The notes: generated by a model from the sequence alone, not told the origin. A stretch of 53,741 nt of DNA from an uncultured Clostridia bacterium (GCA_949482135.1 CASYFC010000013.1:1-53741); one strand, 5' to 3'; shown: positions 8,098 to 18,131, counted from the first letter of the stretch. Program-made: numbers and translations.

Positions 8098-8631
8098 TTA
8101 TTTTTCTATATTCTTTTTGTTCAAGTTTTCAACTATTTTGTGAATTATAAATGATACAAACCAAATGAGTGATATTATAATTAAAATACCAAAACCAGAT
8201 AATATAGATAAAAGGACAATCAAAAGAATAATTGCTAAAAGTTTCAGTAAGATATGAGTTGTAGGACTCTTGGTGAAACGTTTATAGGATACTTCCTCGT
8301 TTTCCAATCCATAGTTAGTCACTTTTACAGTTAGCAGAGAATTGTTACTTCCGCGTATGTCAAAAGATAAACAATGTTCGCTATTGCTATAATTGGTAAT
8401 TTGCAAATCATAAGATGTTTCAAAATTATGACTTAAAATGATTTTGTCAGCTTCGGTTTGAATTTCTACATATTCTTCTTCTGGATATATGAACATAGTG
8501 TCCCAGCTTCCTTGAATTGAAATAATAACACATGTTACAATACTCCAAAAGATAAATAAAATCATAAAACCCCGAAACATGATTCTGTTTTCCCAGCAAC
8601 TTTCAGCAAAATTCTTGATTTTACTATACAT
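8098..8631 (-). CDS. Hypothetical membrane protein
   Basis: 177 residues, not recognised. A first membrane segment (about 19-40, GFMILFIFWSIVTCVIISI) is followed by a roughly 85-residue polar part that looks beta-rich and would face outside, then two further membrane segments (about 124-145 and 147-168) and a lysine/asparagine-rich tail. The extracellular part has no cysteine pair or known motif that I can see. It is transcribed toward the ComEC-like gene and has a TAGAAAGGAG site before its ATG. Probably an accessory gene. Confidence 0.65.
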   Translation of the reverse strand: MYSKIKNFAESCWENRIMFRGFMILFIFWSIVTCVIISIQGSWDTMFIYPEEEYVEIQTEADKIILSHNFETSYDLQITNYSNSEHCLSFDIRGSNNSLLTVKVTNYGLENEEVSYKRFTKSPTTHILLKLLAIILLIVLLSILSGFGILIIISLIWFVSFIIHKIVENLNKKNIEK

Positions 8632-8775
8632 AAGAACTCCTTTCTAGTCAGAAATGTTTTTAGTTACAAATATGTATAACTTGAGATACTGCAAACTCAA
8701 GTTTATAAATGATAGTTAACCATGATATTGTATCAAAAAAATATTGAAATTTCAAGCTATATGCGAAATGTCTGA

Positions 8776-8804
8776 TTGAAATATAGTTGAAAAATTGATA
8801 TAAT
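8776..8804 (+). promoter_or_regulatory. Promoter of the radical SAM gene
   Basis: TTGAAA (8776-8781), 17-base spacer, TATAAT (8799-8804), 39 bases before the start codon. Confidence 0.75.
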
Positions 8805-8843
8805 ATCTAAAGTTATAAAATAATATATAAAGGAAATATTAAA

Positions 8844-9740
8844 ATGAGTTTAAAAGTACTAGAAAAATGTACATTATGTCCACATGAATGTAATATTAAT
8901 AGAATAAATAAAGAAATTGGTTACTGCAGAGCAACAGATAAAATTAAAATTGCTTTAGCAAATTTACATTATTTTGAAGAACCATGCATAAGTGGAGAAA
9001 ATGGATCAGGAACTATATTTTTTTCAGGATGTAATATGTCTTGTAAGTTTTGCCAGAACTACAAGATAAGTCAAGAACATTTAGGAAAAGAGATTGAAAT
9101 AGATGAACTAGCAAATGAATTTCTAAGACTTCAAAATGAAAATGCAAATAATATTAATTTAGTTACAGGGTTTATGTACATAGCTCAAATAATTGAAGCA
9201 ATAAAAATTGCTAGAAGTAAAGGATTAAAAATACCAATTATTTATAATTCAAGTGGATATGAAAAAATAGAAAGTTTAAAATTACTTCAAGGATTTGTAG
9301 ATGTATATTTACCAGATTTTAAATATTTTGATAACGATGTTGCTAAAAATTTATCAGGAATTTCCAAATATAAAGAGTATGCTCAAAATGCTATAAAAGA
9401 AATGTATAAACAAGTTGGAACTCCGCAATTTGATGAAAATGGAATAATAAAAAAGGGATTAATAATAAGACATCTTGTTTTGCCCAATTATATAGAAAAT
9501 AGTAAAAATGTATTAAAATGGATTAGTGAAAATATAGATAAAAATGTATATGTAAGTATAATGGCTCAATATTTTCCGAGTTATAAAGCGATGCAAACAA
9601 ATGATATAAATAGAAAACTAAGTATAGATGAATATAATGAAATTGAGCAATATGTTTTTGATTTAAATTTAAATGGATATATGCAGGAATTGGAAGAGAA
9701 TGAAGAACAATATGTTCCAGATTTTGAGGGAAAAGAATAA
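8844..9740 (+). CDS. Radical SAM protein, pyruvate formate-lyase activase-like
   Basis: 298 residues. The radical SAM cluster motif CNMSCKFC (C63, C67, C70) is preceded by a cysteine-rich N-terminal part (C9, C12, C16, C28), which resembles the family often annotated as putative pyruvate formate-lyase activating enzyme (COG1313). The S-adenosylmethionine-binding barrel follows, with NLVTG near 112 and NSSGYE near 138. No glycyl-radical enzyme is adjacent, so the partner protein and true reaction are unknown. Monocistronic, with its own promoter. Confidence 0.8.
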   Translation: MSLKVLEKCTLCPHECNINRINKEIGYCRATDKIKIALANLHYFEEPCISGENGSGTIFFSGCNMSCKFCQNYKISQEHLGKEIEIDELANEFLRLQNENANNINLVTGFMYIAQIIEAIKIARSKGLKIPIIYNSSGYEKIESLKLLQGFVDVYLPDFKYFDNDVAKNLSGISKYKEYAQNAIKEMYKQVGTPQFDENGIIKKGLIIRHLVLPNYIENSKNVLKWISENIDKNVYVSIMAQYFPSYKAMQTNDINRKLSIDEYNEIEQYVFDLNLNGYMQELEENEEQYVPDFEGKE

Positions 9741-9764
9741 TAGAAAGCTATAATACAATTTAAA

Positions 9765-9790
9765 AATCGCCTGAGATAGCTCAGACGATT
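9765..9790 (+). terminator. Possible terminator of the radical SAM gene
   Basis: Arms 9765-9775 and 9780-9790 pair with one internal mismatch (AATCG-x-CTGAG / CTCAG-x-CGATT). Only a few T residues follow, so it may instead be an mRNA-end hairpin. Confidence 0.45.
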
Positions 9791-9920
9791 AATTCATTAT
9801 AACATATTTTAAAAAAATTTACAAATAATGAATGCATGTAAAAAAGATAGATAAAAAGAAAAGAGATATAAAAAATAAAGATAAATTGAATTAAAATAGA
9901 AAATTTGGTAAAAAATAAAT

Positions 9921-9949
9921 TTGAAACTGTAAAATAGATATGGTAATAT
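9921..9949 (+). promoter_or_regulatory. Promoter of the 6S RNA candidate
   Basis: TTGAAA (9921-9926), 17-base spacer, TAATAT (9944-9949). The inferred start near 9956 is about 25 bases before the closing stem of the RNA. Confidence 0.6.
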
Positions 9950-9980
9950 ATAAATACAATATGAATTAAATAATAATTTT

Positions 9981-10171
9981 CCCTGCGTAGTGCGTATAGA
10001 CAGAATTTTTAGAACCTACAAAGTTTTGGATAAGGGAGCCTCATCTCTGGATATGGCGTGTATGCTTGCATTTATGTAAGAAACCCATGAGTATTTAGGA
10101 CGGCACCCACCTGTTTGAGTACAGGTCCATAAAAATTCTTTTCAACTTACGGCTTAGACGTGGGGTTTTTT
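9981..10171 (+). ncRNA. ssrS: Probable 6S RNA
   Basis: About 185 bases of conserved-looking non-coding sequence, richer in G+C than its surroundings. The two ends, CCCTGCGT (9981-9988) and ACGTGGGG (10158-10165), pair over eight bases, and inner segments such as CGTA/TACG extend the rod. The 3' half contains the CACCCACCTG...CAGGT hairpin and the 5' half GGGAGCCTCA, both reminiscent of the Rfam 6S family. A T-run ends it at 10166-10171. 6S RNA binds vegetative RNA polymerase holoenzyme through a large central bubble that imitates an open promoter. Identification is from memory of the family; RNase P, tmRNA and SRP RNA were considered and do not fit. Confidence 0.7.
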
Positions 10172-10187
10172 ATGTTTTTAAACAAGT

Positions 10188-10216
10188 TTGTAAATAAAAA
10201 ATATATATGATATAAT
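10188..10216 (+). promoter_or_regulatory. Promoter of the foreign-looking cassette
   Basis: TTGTAA (10188-10193), 17-base spacer, TATAAT (10211-10216). It lies just after the 6S RNA end and serves the G+C-rich gene at 10303. Confidence 0.6.
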
Positions 10217-10237
10217 TAAAGAGTAAGCATTAGATTT

Positions 10238-10280
10238 TGAGCGAAAGCTCACTCATCATTACATAACAATGTAAGGTGAG
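10238..10280 (+). promoter_or_regulatory. Structured leader of the cassette gene
   Basis: A TGAGC-GAAA-GCTCA tetraloop hairpin (10238-10251) and a second hairpin TTACAT-AACA-ATGTAA (10259-10274) lie between promoter and gene. CTCAC (10248-10252) can instead pair with GTGAG (10276-10280), which would open the first hairpin. No known riboswitch class is recognised. Confidence 0.35.
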
Positions 10281-10302
10281 AATGAAAATTGGAGGTTACA
10301 TT

Positions 10303-11106
10303 ATGATTACTCTGCAGCACTCTGCGCTTTACATCATGGCACTGGCAGCCAAGCGGAAATCCAACTACTTGACCGAGTTTATGGAAGAGGTTCCGTATAT
10401 TCTTTTACCAGATGCCATAAGGGCCTATATCGGTCCTAGGCAAGCGGGACACTTCGAAATGGCTCCCAACGAGTTGGAATGTTCTTGGATGAAATATCCA
10501 TGTGAGCAGACAATTCGGTCGCTTACGAGGGACAACGCGGCAGGCATGATTGAATATCATGTTGTTCCTGCTCTGCCCAAGTGTGTTATCGGAGAGAAGA
10601 CAAACATAAAAGAGTTCGATGTTATGAACTGGGGGCACAGGCACTATCATTCTCTGAGGATTCATATGCTCCAAGACTGCGTTATGGATTCTGTTCTCAG
10701 AGATAAAATGGTGTATGTAACTAAGCGGTTCGAGGACAAGTTTGCTGTCAGACATAATGGAGCCATCATCGATGGAGCCATGTTACGGCAGCAGATTACT
10801 CTGTTTGAAACTTTGGGATTCCTAAGACTTGCTGGAAAAATTTACTGCAACACTGGCACAATTATGAATCAGGGGTGGTTTGAACGCAATGTTCTTTCTG
10901 CTATGATGGATTTGTACCCGGAGGATTTGGCAACGAATACCTACAAGTTTATGAAGATTTCTGAAGACATGAACAACAGGATTAGCAACCGCAAATTTGA
11001 CCTGACAGAAGAGGAAAAAGCCTCCATCATCGTTACAGACAATCCTGAACGGCTTATGGACGAGATGTACTCTGAGGCTTACCTCAAAACCTACTACGAA
11101 CTGTAA
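10303..11106 (+). CDS. Hypothetical protein of foreign base composition
   Basis: 267 residues from the ATG at 10303, which has GGAGGT at 10291-10296; a frame extension to 10276 lacks a ribosome site. I do not recognise the family. There is no signal peptide or membrane segment. A histidine-rich core (WGHRHYHSLRIHMLQDCVMD, about 117-136) has the H-x3-H...Q-D-x3-D spacing of a helical metal site, but this is only a resemblance to HD or zinc phospholipase folds. By eye the gene is close to half G+C, with codons such as CGG, CTG, GCC and ACC that neighbours almost never use. With its own promoter, leader and terminator it forms a closed transcription unit, as expected for an acquired moron-like gene. 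Confidence 0.75.
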   Translation: MITLQHSALYIMALAAKRKSNYLTEFMEEVPYILLPDAIRAYIGPRQAGHFEMAPNELECSWMKYPCEQTIRSLTRDNAAGMIEYHVVPALPKCVIGEKTNIKEFDVMNWGHRHYHSLRIHMLQDCVMDSVLRDKMVYVTKRFEDKFAVRHNGAIIDGAMLRQQITLFETLGFLRLAGKIYCNTGTIMNQGWFERNVLSAMMDLYPEDLATNTYKFMKISEDMNNRISNRKFDLTEEEKASIIVTDNPERLMDEMYSEAYLKTYYEL

Positions 11107-11124
11107 GCGCAAAAAAAGTTCCAA

Positions 11125-11158
11125 CAACAAGACTGGTCCAAGTGGACCAGTCTTGTTG
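11125..11158 (+). terminator. Strong terminator of the cassette gene
   Basis: Perfect 15-bp arms (11125-11139, 11144-11158), half of them G/C, followed by CATTTT. Unlike the A/T-rich hairpins elsewhere in the window, which supports a separate origin for this unit. Confidence 0.75.
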
Positions 11159-11224
11159 CATTTTAGACTCAAATATGATAAATATATATCTAAATAAAAA
11201 GATAAAATTTGAAAGTGTGATTTT

Positions 11225-12076
11225 ATGAAAATAAAGGATGTATTAAAAAATGGAATAGAATCTTTGAATCAAAGCAAAATAGAAGATGCTTCATTAAAAG
11301 CAAGAATGCTACTTTCTAATATATTAGATAAAAGTAAAGAATATTTAATAATTCATGATGAAGAAGAAATAAATGATAAAATAAATAATTTATACATGAA
11401 AAAAATTGAACAATTAAAAAATCATGAACCAATACAATATATTATAAATACTCAGGAATTTATGGGCTTTGATTTTTATGTAGATGAAAATGTTTTAATA
11501 CCTCAACCAGATACAGAAAACTTAGTTGAAGAAGTTCTTTTTATTATAGATTCTATTAAAGATAAAAATTTAAAGATATTAGATTTATGTACTGGAAGTG
11601 GAGCAATTGCAATATCTTTATCTAAAATTTTAAAATCAGATAAGATTTTAATTTATGGAAGCGATATAAGTGAAGAAGCGTTAAAAATAGCTCAAAATAA
11701 TGCAATTCAAAATTGTAGTAAAATTGTATTTTTAAAATCAAATATATTTAGTCAAATAAATGATAATTATAAGTTTGATATTATTGTATCAAATCCTCCA
11801 TATATTGAAACCAATATAATTGAAAATCTTTCAGAAGAAGTAAAACATGAGCCACATATAGCTTTAGATGGAGGAGAAGATGGGTTATATTTTTATAGAG
11901 AAATAATAAAAAATGCTAAAAAGCATTTAAATACAAATGGATATTTAGCATTTGAAATTGGGTATAATCAAAAAAATCAAGTAGAAAATCTACTTGATGA
12001 AAATGGATATAAAAATATTTATTCAAGAAAAGATTTATCTGGAAATGATAGAGTGGTAGTAGCTCAAAATATGTAG
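11225..12076 (+). CDS. prmC: Release factor glutamine methyltransferase PrmC (HemK)
   Basis: 283 residues. It methylates the glutamine of the GGQ motif in release factors RF1 and RF2, using S-adenosylmethionine. The N-terminal helical domain (about 1-85) is followed by the SAM-binding motif DLCTGSGAI (120-128), an acidic strand end (GSDISEEAL, about 145-153) and the catalytic NPPY (190-193). The usual partner gene prfA is not next to it here. It leads a run with whiA and hemW at 17-base and negative spacing, so the three are likely one transcript. Confidence 0.92.
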   Translation: MKIKDVLKNGIESLNQSKIEDASLKARMLLSNILDKSKEYLIIHDEEEINDKINNLYMKKIEQLKNHEPIQYIINTQEFMGFDFYVDENVLIPQPDTENLVEEVLFIIDSIKDKNLKILDLCTGSGAIAISLSKILKSDKILIYGSDISEEALKIAQNNAIQNCSKIVFLKSNIFSQINDNYKFDIIVSNPPYIETNIIENLSEEVKHEPHIALDGGEDGLYFYREIIKNAKKHLNTNGYLAFEIGYNQKNQVENLLDENGYKNIYSRKDLSGNDRVVVAQNM

Positions 12077-12093
12077 TAAAGGAATGATAAAAA

Positions 12094-12951
12094 ATGTCTT
12101 TTTCAACAGATATAAAAGAAGAATTAAGTAGAGTAAATAATTGGAAAGATAAAGAAATTTTATCTGGTGAATTTTTAGGGTATATCTTGACTGGAAATAC
12201 TCAAGATGAGAAAAATTTCTTAGAATTTATAACTGAAAATGAATTTAATATTGAAAGATTTTATAAAATTCTTTTTAATTTACAAATAGATTATGAACCA
12301 AATGTAAGAGGAAAAGTTTTTGTTGCTAAAATTTTAAAAAACGTTAATACTCAAAAATTTATGCAAATTGATATGTCAGAAAATCAAGAAAAACAAAAAG
12401 CAATTGTAAAAGGAGCTTTTATGGGAGCTGGTTCTATAACCAATCCCCAAAAACAATATCATTTAGAAATTTCTTTTCAGGAAAAAAATAATGCAGAATA
12501 TGTTTTAAATGTTTGTAAAAGCTTCGGTGTATATTTAAAAGTATTAGAACAAGAAGAAAAAATATTATTATACATTAAAGATAGTGAAGAAATTTCAAAA
12601 TTTTTAGCTTTAATTGGTTCAAACAAAGGAATGCTCGCTTTTGAAGATGTAAGAATAACAAAAGAAATAAAAAATAATGTAAATAGATTAGTAAATTGTG
12701 AAACAGCAAATTTAAATAAAATAGTTAATGCATCAGTTAATCAAATAAATGATATAAAATTAATTCAAAAGTTAAACAAGTTTGATGAAATGCCAGATTA
12801 TTTAAAAGATATTGCAATTTTACGATTAGAAAATCCACATATAAGTTTAAAGGCTCTAGGAGAAAAGTTAGAAAATCCAATTGGAAAATCTGGTGTTAAT
12901 CATAGATTACAAAAAATTCATGAATATGCAGAGGAGTTAAAAAATGGATAG
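12094..12951 (+). CDS. whiA: WhiA, DNA-binding regulator of division/sporulation
   Basis: 285 residues. It opens with SFSTDIKEEL as WhiA proteins do, has the two LAGLIDADG-derived repeats in the middle (KGAFMGAGSITNPQKQYHLE near 110), and a C-terminal helix-turn-helix (LGEKLENPIGKSGVNHRLQKI, about 252-273). In Firmicutes the gene usually sits with rapZ and yvcK; those are absent here and prmC/hemW flank it instead. Its last 8 bases overlap hemW, which suggests translational coupling. Confidence 0.92.
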   Translation: MSFSTDIKEELSRVNNWKDKEILSGEFLGYILTGNTQDEKNFLEFITENEFNIERFYKILFNLQIDYEPNVRGKVFVAKILKNVNTQKFMQIDMSENQEKQKAIVKGAFMGAGSITNPQKQYHLEISFQEKNNAEYVLNVCKSFGVYLKVLEQEEKILLYIKDSEEISKFLALIGSNKGMLAFEDVRITKEIKNNVNRLVNCETANLNKIVNASVNQINDIKLIQKLNKFDEMPDYLKDIAILRLENPHISLKALGEKLENPIGKSGVNHRLQKIHEYAEELKNG

Positions 12952-14074
12952 ATTTGGAATTTATGTACATATTCCATTTTGCATTAGTAAATGTAAATAT
13001 TGTGATTTTATATCTTTTGCTTGTAATAACAAAAAAATAGAAGAATATTTTGATGTTTTAATAAAAGAAATAGAATGTAAAAAAAATTGTACAAACAAAG
13101 AAATAACAACAATTTACATTGGGGGAGGAACTCCATCAGTACCTGATTCAAAGTATATTGTACAAGTTATAAATTATATTAGAAGTGTATTTAAAGTGTC
13201 AAAAGAATGTGAAATAACAATTGAAGTAAATCCGGGAACTGTTACTAAAGAAAAACTTTTAGATTATAAAAGTGTGGGAATAAACAGAATAAGTATTGGA
13301 TTACAATCTACTAGTGATAGAATTCTAAAACTACTTGGTAGGATTCATAATTATGAACAATTTATAAGTACATATAATTTAGCTAAAGAAGCTGGATATA
13401 ATAATATAAACATAGATTTAATGCTTGGAATTCCAACTCAAACAGAAAGTGAATTAATAGATAGCTTAGAAAAAGTGATAAAATTAAATCCAAGTCATAT
13501 ATCCATATATTCATTAATAATAGAAGAAAATACAGAACTACAAAGATTAATTGATAATAATGAACTGCAGTTACCAGAAGAAAATGTAGAAAGAAAAATG
13601 TATTGGAAAACTAAAAGAATATTAGAAAAAAAAGGATTTAAGCAATATGAAATTTCTAATTTTGCTAAAAAAGGATATGAATCTAAACATAATTTAGATT
13701 GTTGGAATCAAGAAGAATATGCTGGAATGGGACTGGCTGCTCATTCTTATATTAATAGAAAAAGGTTTTCAAATCTTGATAATATAAATAAATATATAAA
13801 AAATAAAGAGAATTTAATTGAAAACATAGTAGTAAATGAAATTCAAAATAAAGAAAATCAAGCTAAAGAATATATGATGATAGGATTTCGAAAAATAAAT
13901 GGAATTTCAATATCAGAATTTGAAAGAAAATTTAGAATAAATCCATTATTTTACTTCAGGTTTGAAATTGATAATTTAGTTGAAAAAGGCTTGATAGAAG
14001 TGGATTTAGATAGAATAAAATTAACTAAAAAAGGACTTGACTTTGCCAATATTGTTTTTGAAGAATTTGTATAA
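12944..14074 (+). CDS. hemW: HemW-type radical SAM heme chaperone (formerly HemN-like)
   Basis: 376 residues. The cluster motif CISKCKYC (C13, C17, C20) lies at the N terminus, followed by IYIGGGTPS and IEVNPGT, which are typical of the HemN/HemW family. The short N terminus without the extra cysteine of true HemN and the length favour HemW, which binds heme, over coproporphyrinogen dehydrogenase. Starts inside the end of whiA. In the Bacillus order it lies next to hrcA, as here. The ribosome site GAGG lies within whiA. Confidence 0.85.
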   Translation: MDRFGIYVHIPFCISKCKYCDFISFACNNKKIEEYFDVLIKEIECKKNCTNKEITTIYIGGGTPSVPDSKYIVQVINYIRSVFKVSKECEITIEVNPGTVTKEKLLDYKSVGINRISIGLQSTSDRILKLLGRIHNYEQFISTYNLAKEAGYNNINIDLMLGIPTQTESELIDSLEKVIKLNPSHISIYSLIIEENTELQRLIDNNELQLPEENVERKMYWKTKRILEKKGFKQYEISNFAKKGYESKHNLDCWNQEEYAGMGLAAHSYINRKRFSNLDNINKYIKNKENLIENIVVNEIQNKENQAKEYMMIGFRKINGISISEFERKFRINPLFYFRFEIDNLVEKGLIEVDLDRIKLTKKGLDFANIVFEEFV

Positions 14075-14081
14075 AAATCTC

Positions 14082-14110
14082 TTGACAAAAGAATAATAAA
14101 GTAATATTAT
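14082..14110 (+). promoter_or_regulatory. hrcA-operon promoter
   Basis: TTGACA (14082-14087), 17-base spacer, TATTAT (14105-14110). The CIRCE-like operator begins two bases later, covering the transcription start. Confidence 0.8.
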
Positions 14111-14111
14111 A

Positions 14112-14138
14112 TTAGCAGTCGAAAATAAAGTTTGCTAA
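14112..14138 (+). promoter_or_regulatory. Degenerate CIRCE operator (HrcA site)
   Basis: TTAGCAGTC - 9 bases - GTTTGCTAA compares with the CIRCE consensus TTAGCACTC-N9-GAGTGCTAA: eight of nine bases match in the left arm and seven of nine in the right. The two arms' mismatches are not compensatory, so symmetry is reduced. Position directly before hrcA makes the assignment secure. Confidence 0.85.
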
Positions 14139-14168
14139 AAATTAAATCTATTAAAAAGAGGTTTAATA

Positions 14169-15194
14169 ATGAAAGAAGAATTAGATAAAAGAAAAAAGAA
14201 AATTTTGCAGGCTATAGTAGAAGAATATATAGATACTGCAGAACCAGTTAGTTCAGGAAATTTAGTTAAAGAATTAGAATGTAGTAGTGCTACAATAAGA
14301 AATGAAATGGCAGAACTTGAAAAAATAGGCTATATCGAAAAACCACATACTTCAAGTGGTCGTATTCCTTCTCAAAAAGGTTATAGATACTATGTTGATG
14401 AACTAGTTAGAGATGATAAATTAAGCAAAAAAGAGATGGAAATAATAAAAGAAAGACTTGAAACAAGAGTTAATGCTTTAGAGGATTTAACAAAGATTGC
14501 TACAACTACATTATCAGAACTAACTCATTACACAACAATTTCGGTTTCACCAGATATGCATAATCATACAATAATAGATATAAAATTTGTATTATTAGGC
14601 AGTAGAGTTTTAATGGCTGTAATTCTTACAGATTCTGGAATAATTAGAGAATCAATAATAAAATTTGATGAAGATTTGGATCAACCTCAAGTAGATGATT
14701 TAACATATTTATTTAAAAACAAATTAGTAGGTAAGCCATTAGAAACAATAAATTCACCAATTGAAGAATTTATTATGGCAGAAGTAAATACAGGAATAAA
14801 TGTTATAAAGAAAATTATTGAAGAAATAAACAGAATAATATTAAAATCTAAACAAATATACTTAGATGGTGCAAATAATGTTACAGATATGCCAGAATTC
14901 AAAAAAGTAGATGTTGCAAAAGATTTTTTAAATGTATTAGATGCAAAGGATTTAGTTGCAGATGTATTAAATACAGGTATGGCTGATAATATTAATATAT
15001 ACATTGGAGAAGAAACTGAAAGAGAAGAATTAAAAAATTTTAGTATAGTTACATTTAATCATTTGCTAGAAGACAAAGATATTGGAACAATTGGAATAAT
15101 TGGACCAACAAGAATGGACTATTCAAAAATAATTTCAGTAATGAAATATATAAGCAAAAAGATAAATGATGATTTTAAAAAAGGTAAATTCTAA
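14169..15194 (+). CDS. hrcA: Heat-inducible transcription repressor HrcA
   Basis: 341 residues, the normal size. The N-terminal winged helix (about 1-75) contains the conserved SSATIRNEMAELEKIGYIEKPHTSSGRIPS. HrcA binds CIRCE and represses the chaperone operon until misfolded protein draws off GroEL, which it needs for activity. First gene of hrcA-grpE-dnaK-(MazG-like)-dnaJ; its own operator lies upstream, so the repressor is autoregulated. Confidence 0.97.
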   Translation: MKEELDKRKKKILQAIVEEYIDTAEPVSSGNLVKELECSSATIRNEMAELEKIGYIEKPHTSSGRIPSQKGYRYYVDELVRDDKLSKKEMEIIKERLETRVNALEDLTKIATTTLSELTHYTTISVSPDMHNHTIIDIKFVLLGSRVLMAVILTDSGIIRESIIKFDEDLDQPQVDDLTYLFKNKLVGKPLETINSPIEEFIMAEVNTGINVIKKIIEEINRIILKSKQIYLDGANNVTDMPEFKKVDVAKDFLNVLDAKDLVADVLNTGMADNINIYIGEETEREELKNFSIVTFNHLLEDKDIGTIGIIGPTRMDYSKIISVMKYISKKINDDFKKGKF

Positions 15195-15209
15195 AAAGGA
15201 GGAATGGTT

Positions 15210-15707
15210 TTGGATAAAGAAGAAGTAGTAAATAACGAAAATGAAGAAAAAGTAGAAAATACTACTGTAGAAGAAACAGTTAAAGATACTAGTGAATATG
15301 ATGAATTAAATGATAGATATAAAAGATTACTTGCTGAATTTGAAAACTATAAAAAAAGAAGTCAAAAAGAAAAAGAAAATATTTATGGAATGATTACTGG
15401 TGATGTTGTATCTACAATGCTTCCAATAATGGATAATTTAGAAAAAGCTGCAGAAGCTAAAACAGCAGATACAGGATATCAAGATGGAGTAAAGCTTGTT
15501 GCAAGACAATTTAGAGAAGCTTTAAGAAGTCTAGGTTTGGAAGAGATTGAAGCTATAGGTCAAAGATTTGATCCAGAATTTCATGAAGCCGTTAGCCATA
15601 TAGATGACGAAACTAAAGGAGAACAAGAAATTGTTCAAGAGTATAGAAAAGGTTATAGAATTGGAAATAAAGTGGTTCGCCACTCTATGGTAATAGTTGC
15701 TAATTAG
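15210..15707 (+). CDS. grpE: GrpE, nucleotide exchange factor of DnaK
   Basis: 165 residues if translation begins at the TTG at 15210, seven bases after the GGAGG at 15198-15202. An ATG two codons upstream (15204) is only one base from that site, too close for initiation, so TTG is the better start. The acidic N terminus (1-35) leads into the long dimer helix (YDELNDRYKRLLAEFENYKKR) and the C-terminal beta domain, with FDPEFHEAV near 128. Lies 15 bases after hrcA. Confidence 0.93.
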   Translation: MDKEEVVNNENEEKVENTTVEETVKDTSEYDELNDRYKRLLAEFENYKKRSQKEKENIYGMITGDVVSTMLPIMDNLEKAAEAKTADTGYQDGVKLVARQFREALRSLGLEEIEAIGQRFDPEFHEAVSHIDDETKGEQEIVQEYRKGYRIGNKVVRHSMVIVAN

Positions 15708-15799
15708 TTAATAATTTTTATTATTATATATAAACAAAAGAAAACTTAATTTAAGTATAGAAAAATCGCATAAACAAATTATATGCAAATAATTTTTAA

Positions 15800-17671
<1,872 letters not shown>

Positions 17672-17691
17672 TAGTATATAATGGTTATAAG

Positions 17692-17718
17692 AGAGGTCAG
17701 TAATCTTTTCTGACCTCT
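17692..17718 (+). terminator. Hairpin after dnaK, no T-tract
   Basis: Perfect 9-bp arms (17692-17700, 17710-17718). Without a run of T it is unlikely to terminate fully; it may protect the 3' end of dnaK message or lower expression of the two genes after it. Confidence 0.5.
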
Positions 17719-17746
17719 ATATAGCTATTATATAGGGGTATTGAAA

Positions 17747-18106
17747 ATGGGAAATGATTTAAAAATATCTGAATTAAAAGAAATGCAAATGAAATTATAC
17801 GAATTAAATAAAGAAAAATGGCATGATATGGAACCAAAATTTGCTAAAGACCATATATTATATATGGTTGAAGAAATTGGTGAATGTATTTCTATTATAA
17901 AAAAGAAAAAAATTGATAATGTAATGAATGATGAACATATAAGAAATAGATTCATTGAAGAATTAAGTGATGTTTTAATGTATTACATAGAAGTTTTAAA
18001 CAGATTAAATATATCTGCAGAAGAATTTTCAAAAGTTTATTTAGAAAAATACAATACAAATATGCATAGAAATTATGAACAAGACAATAAAAAGAAATAT
18101 GTTTAG
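17747..18106 (+). CDS. MazG-like nucleotide pyrophosphohydrolase
   Basis: 119 residues from the ATG at 17747 (AGGGG site at 17734-17738); an in-frame TTG at 17741 is too close to it. An all-alpha protein with the MazG-type metal pattern: VEEIGECISII near 43-53 and EELSDVLMYYIEVL near 70-83, that is E-x-x-E followed by E-x-x-D. The family hydrolyses (d)NTPs or related nucleotides to monophosphates. It sits between dnaK and dnaJ, which are normally adjacent, within what appears to be one operon. Substrate cannot be inferred. Confidence 0.75.
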   Translation: MGNDLKISELKEMQMKLYELNKEKWHDMEPKFAKDHILYMVEEIGECISIIKKKKIDNVMNDEHIRNRFIEELSDVLMYYIEVLNRLNISAEEFSKVYLEKYNTNMHRNYEQDNKKKYV

Positions 18107-18131
18107 AAAGTTGTAGGAGGAGATTATAATA

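Noticed and set aside
10405-11172. Minus-strand frames opposite the G+C-rich gene
   Set aside because: Long antisense frames are expected when composition is higher in G+C; they have no ribosome sites and one crosses the terminator.
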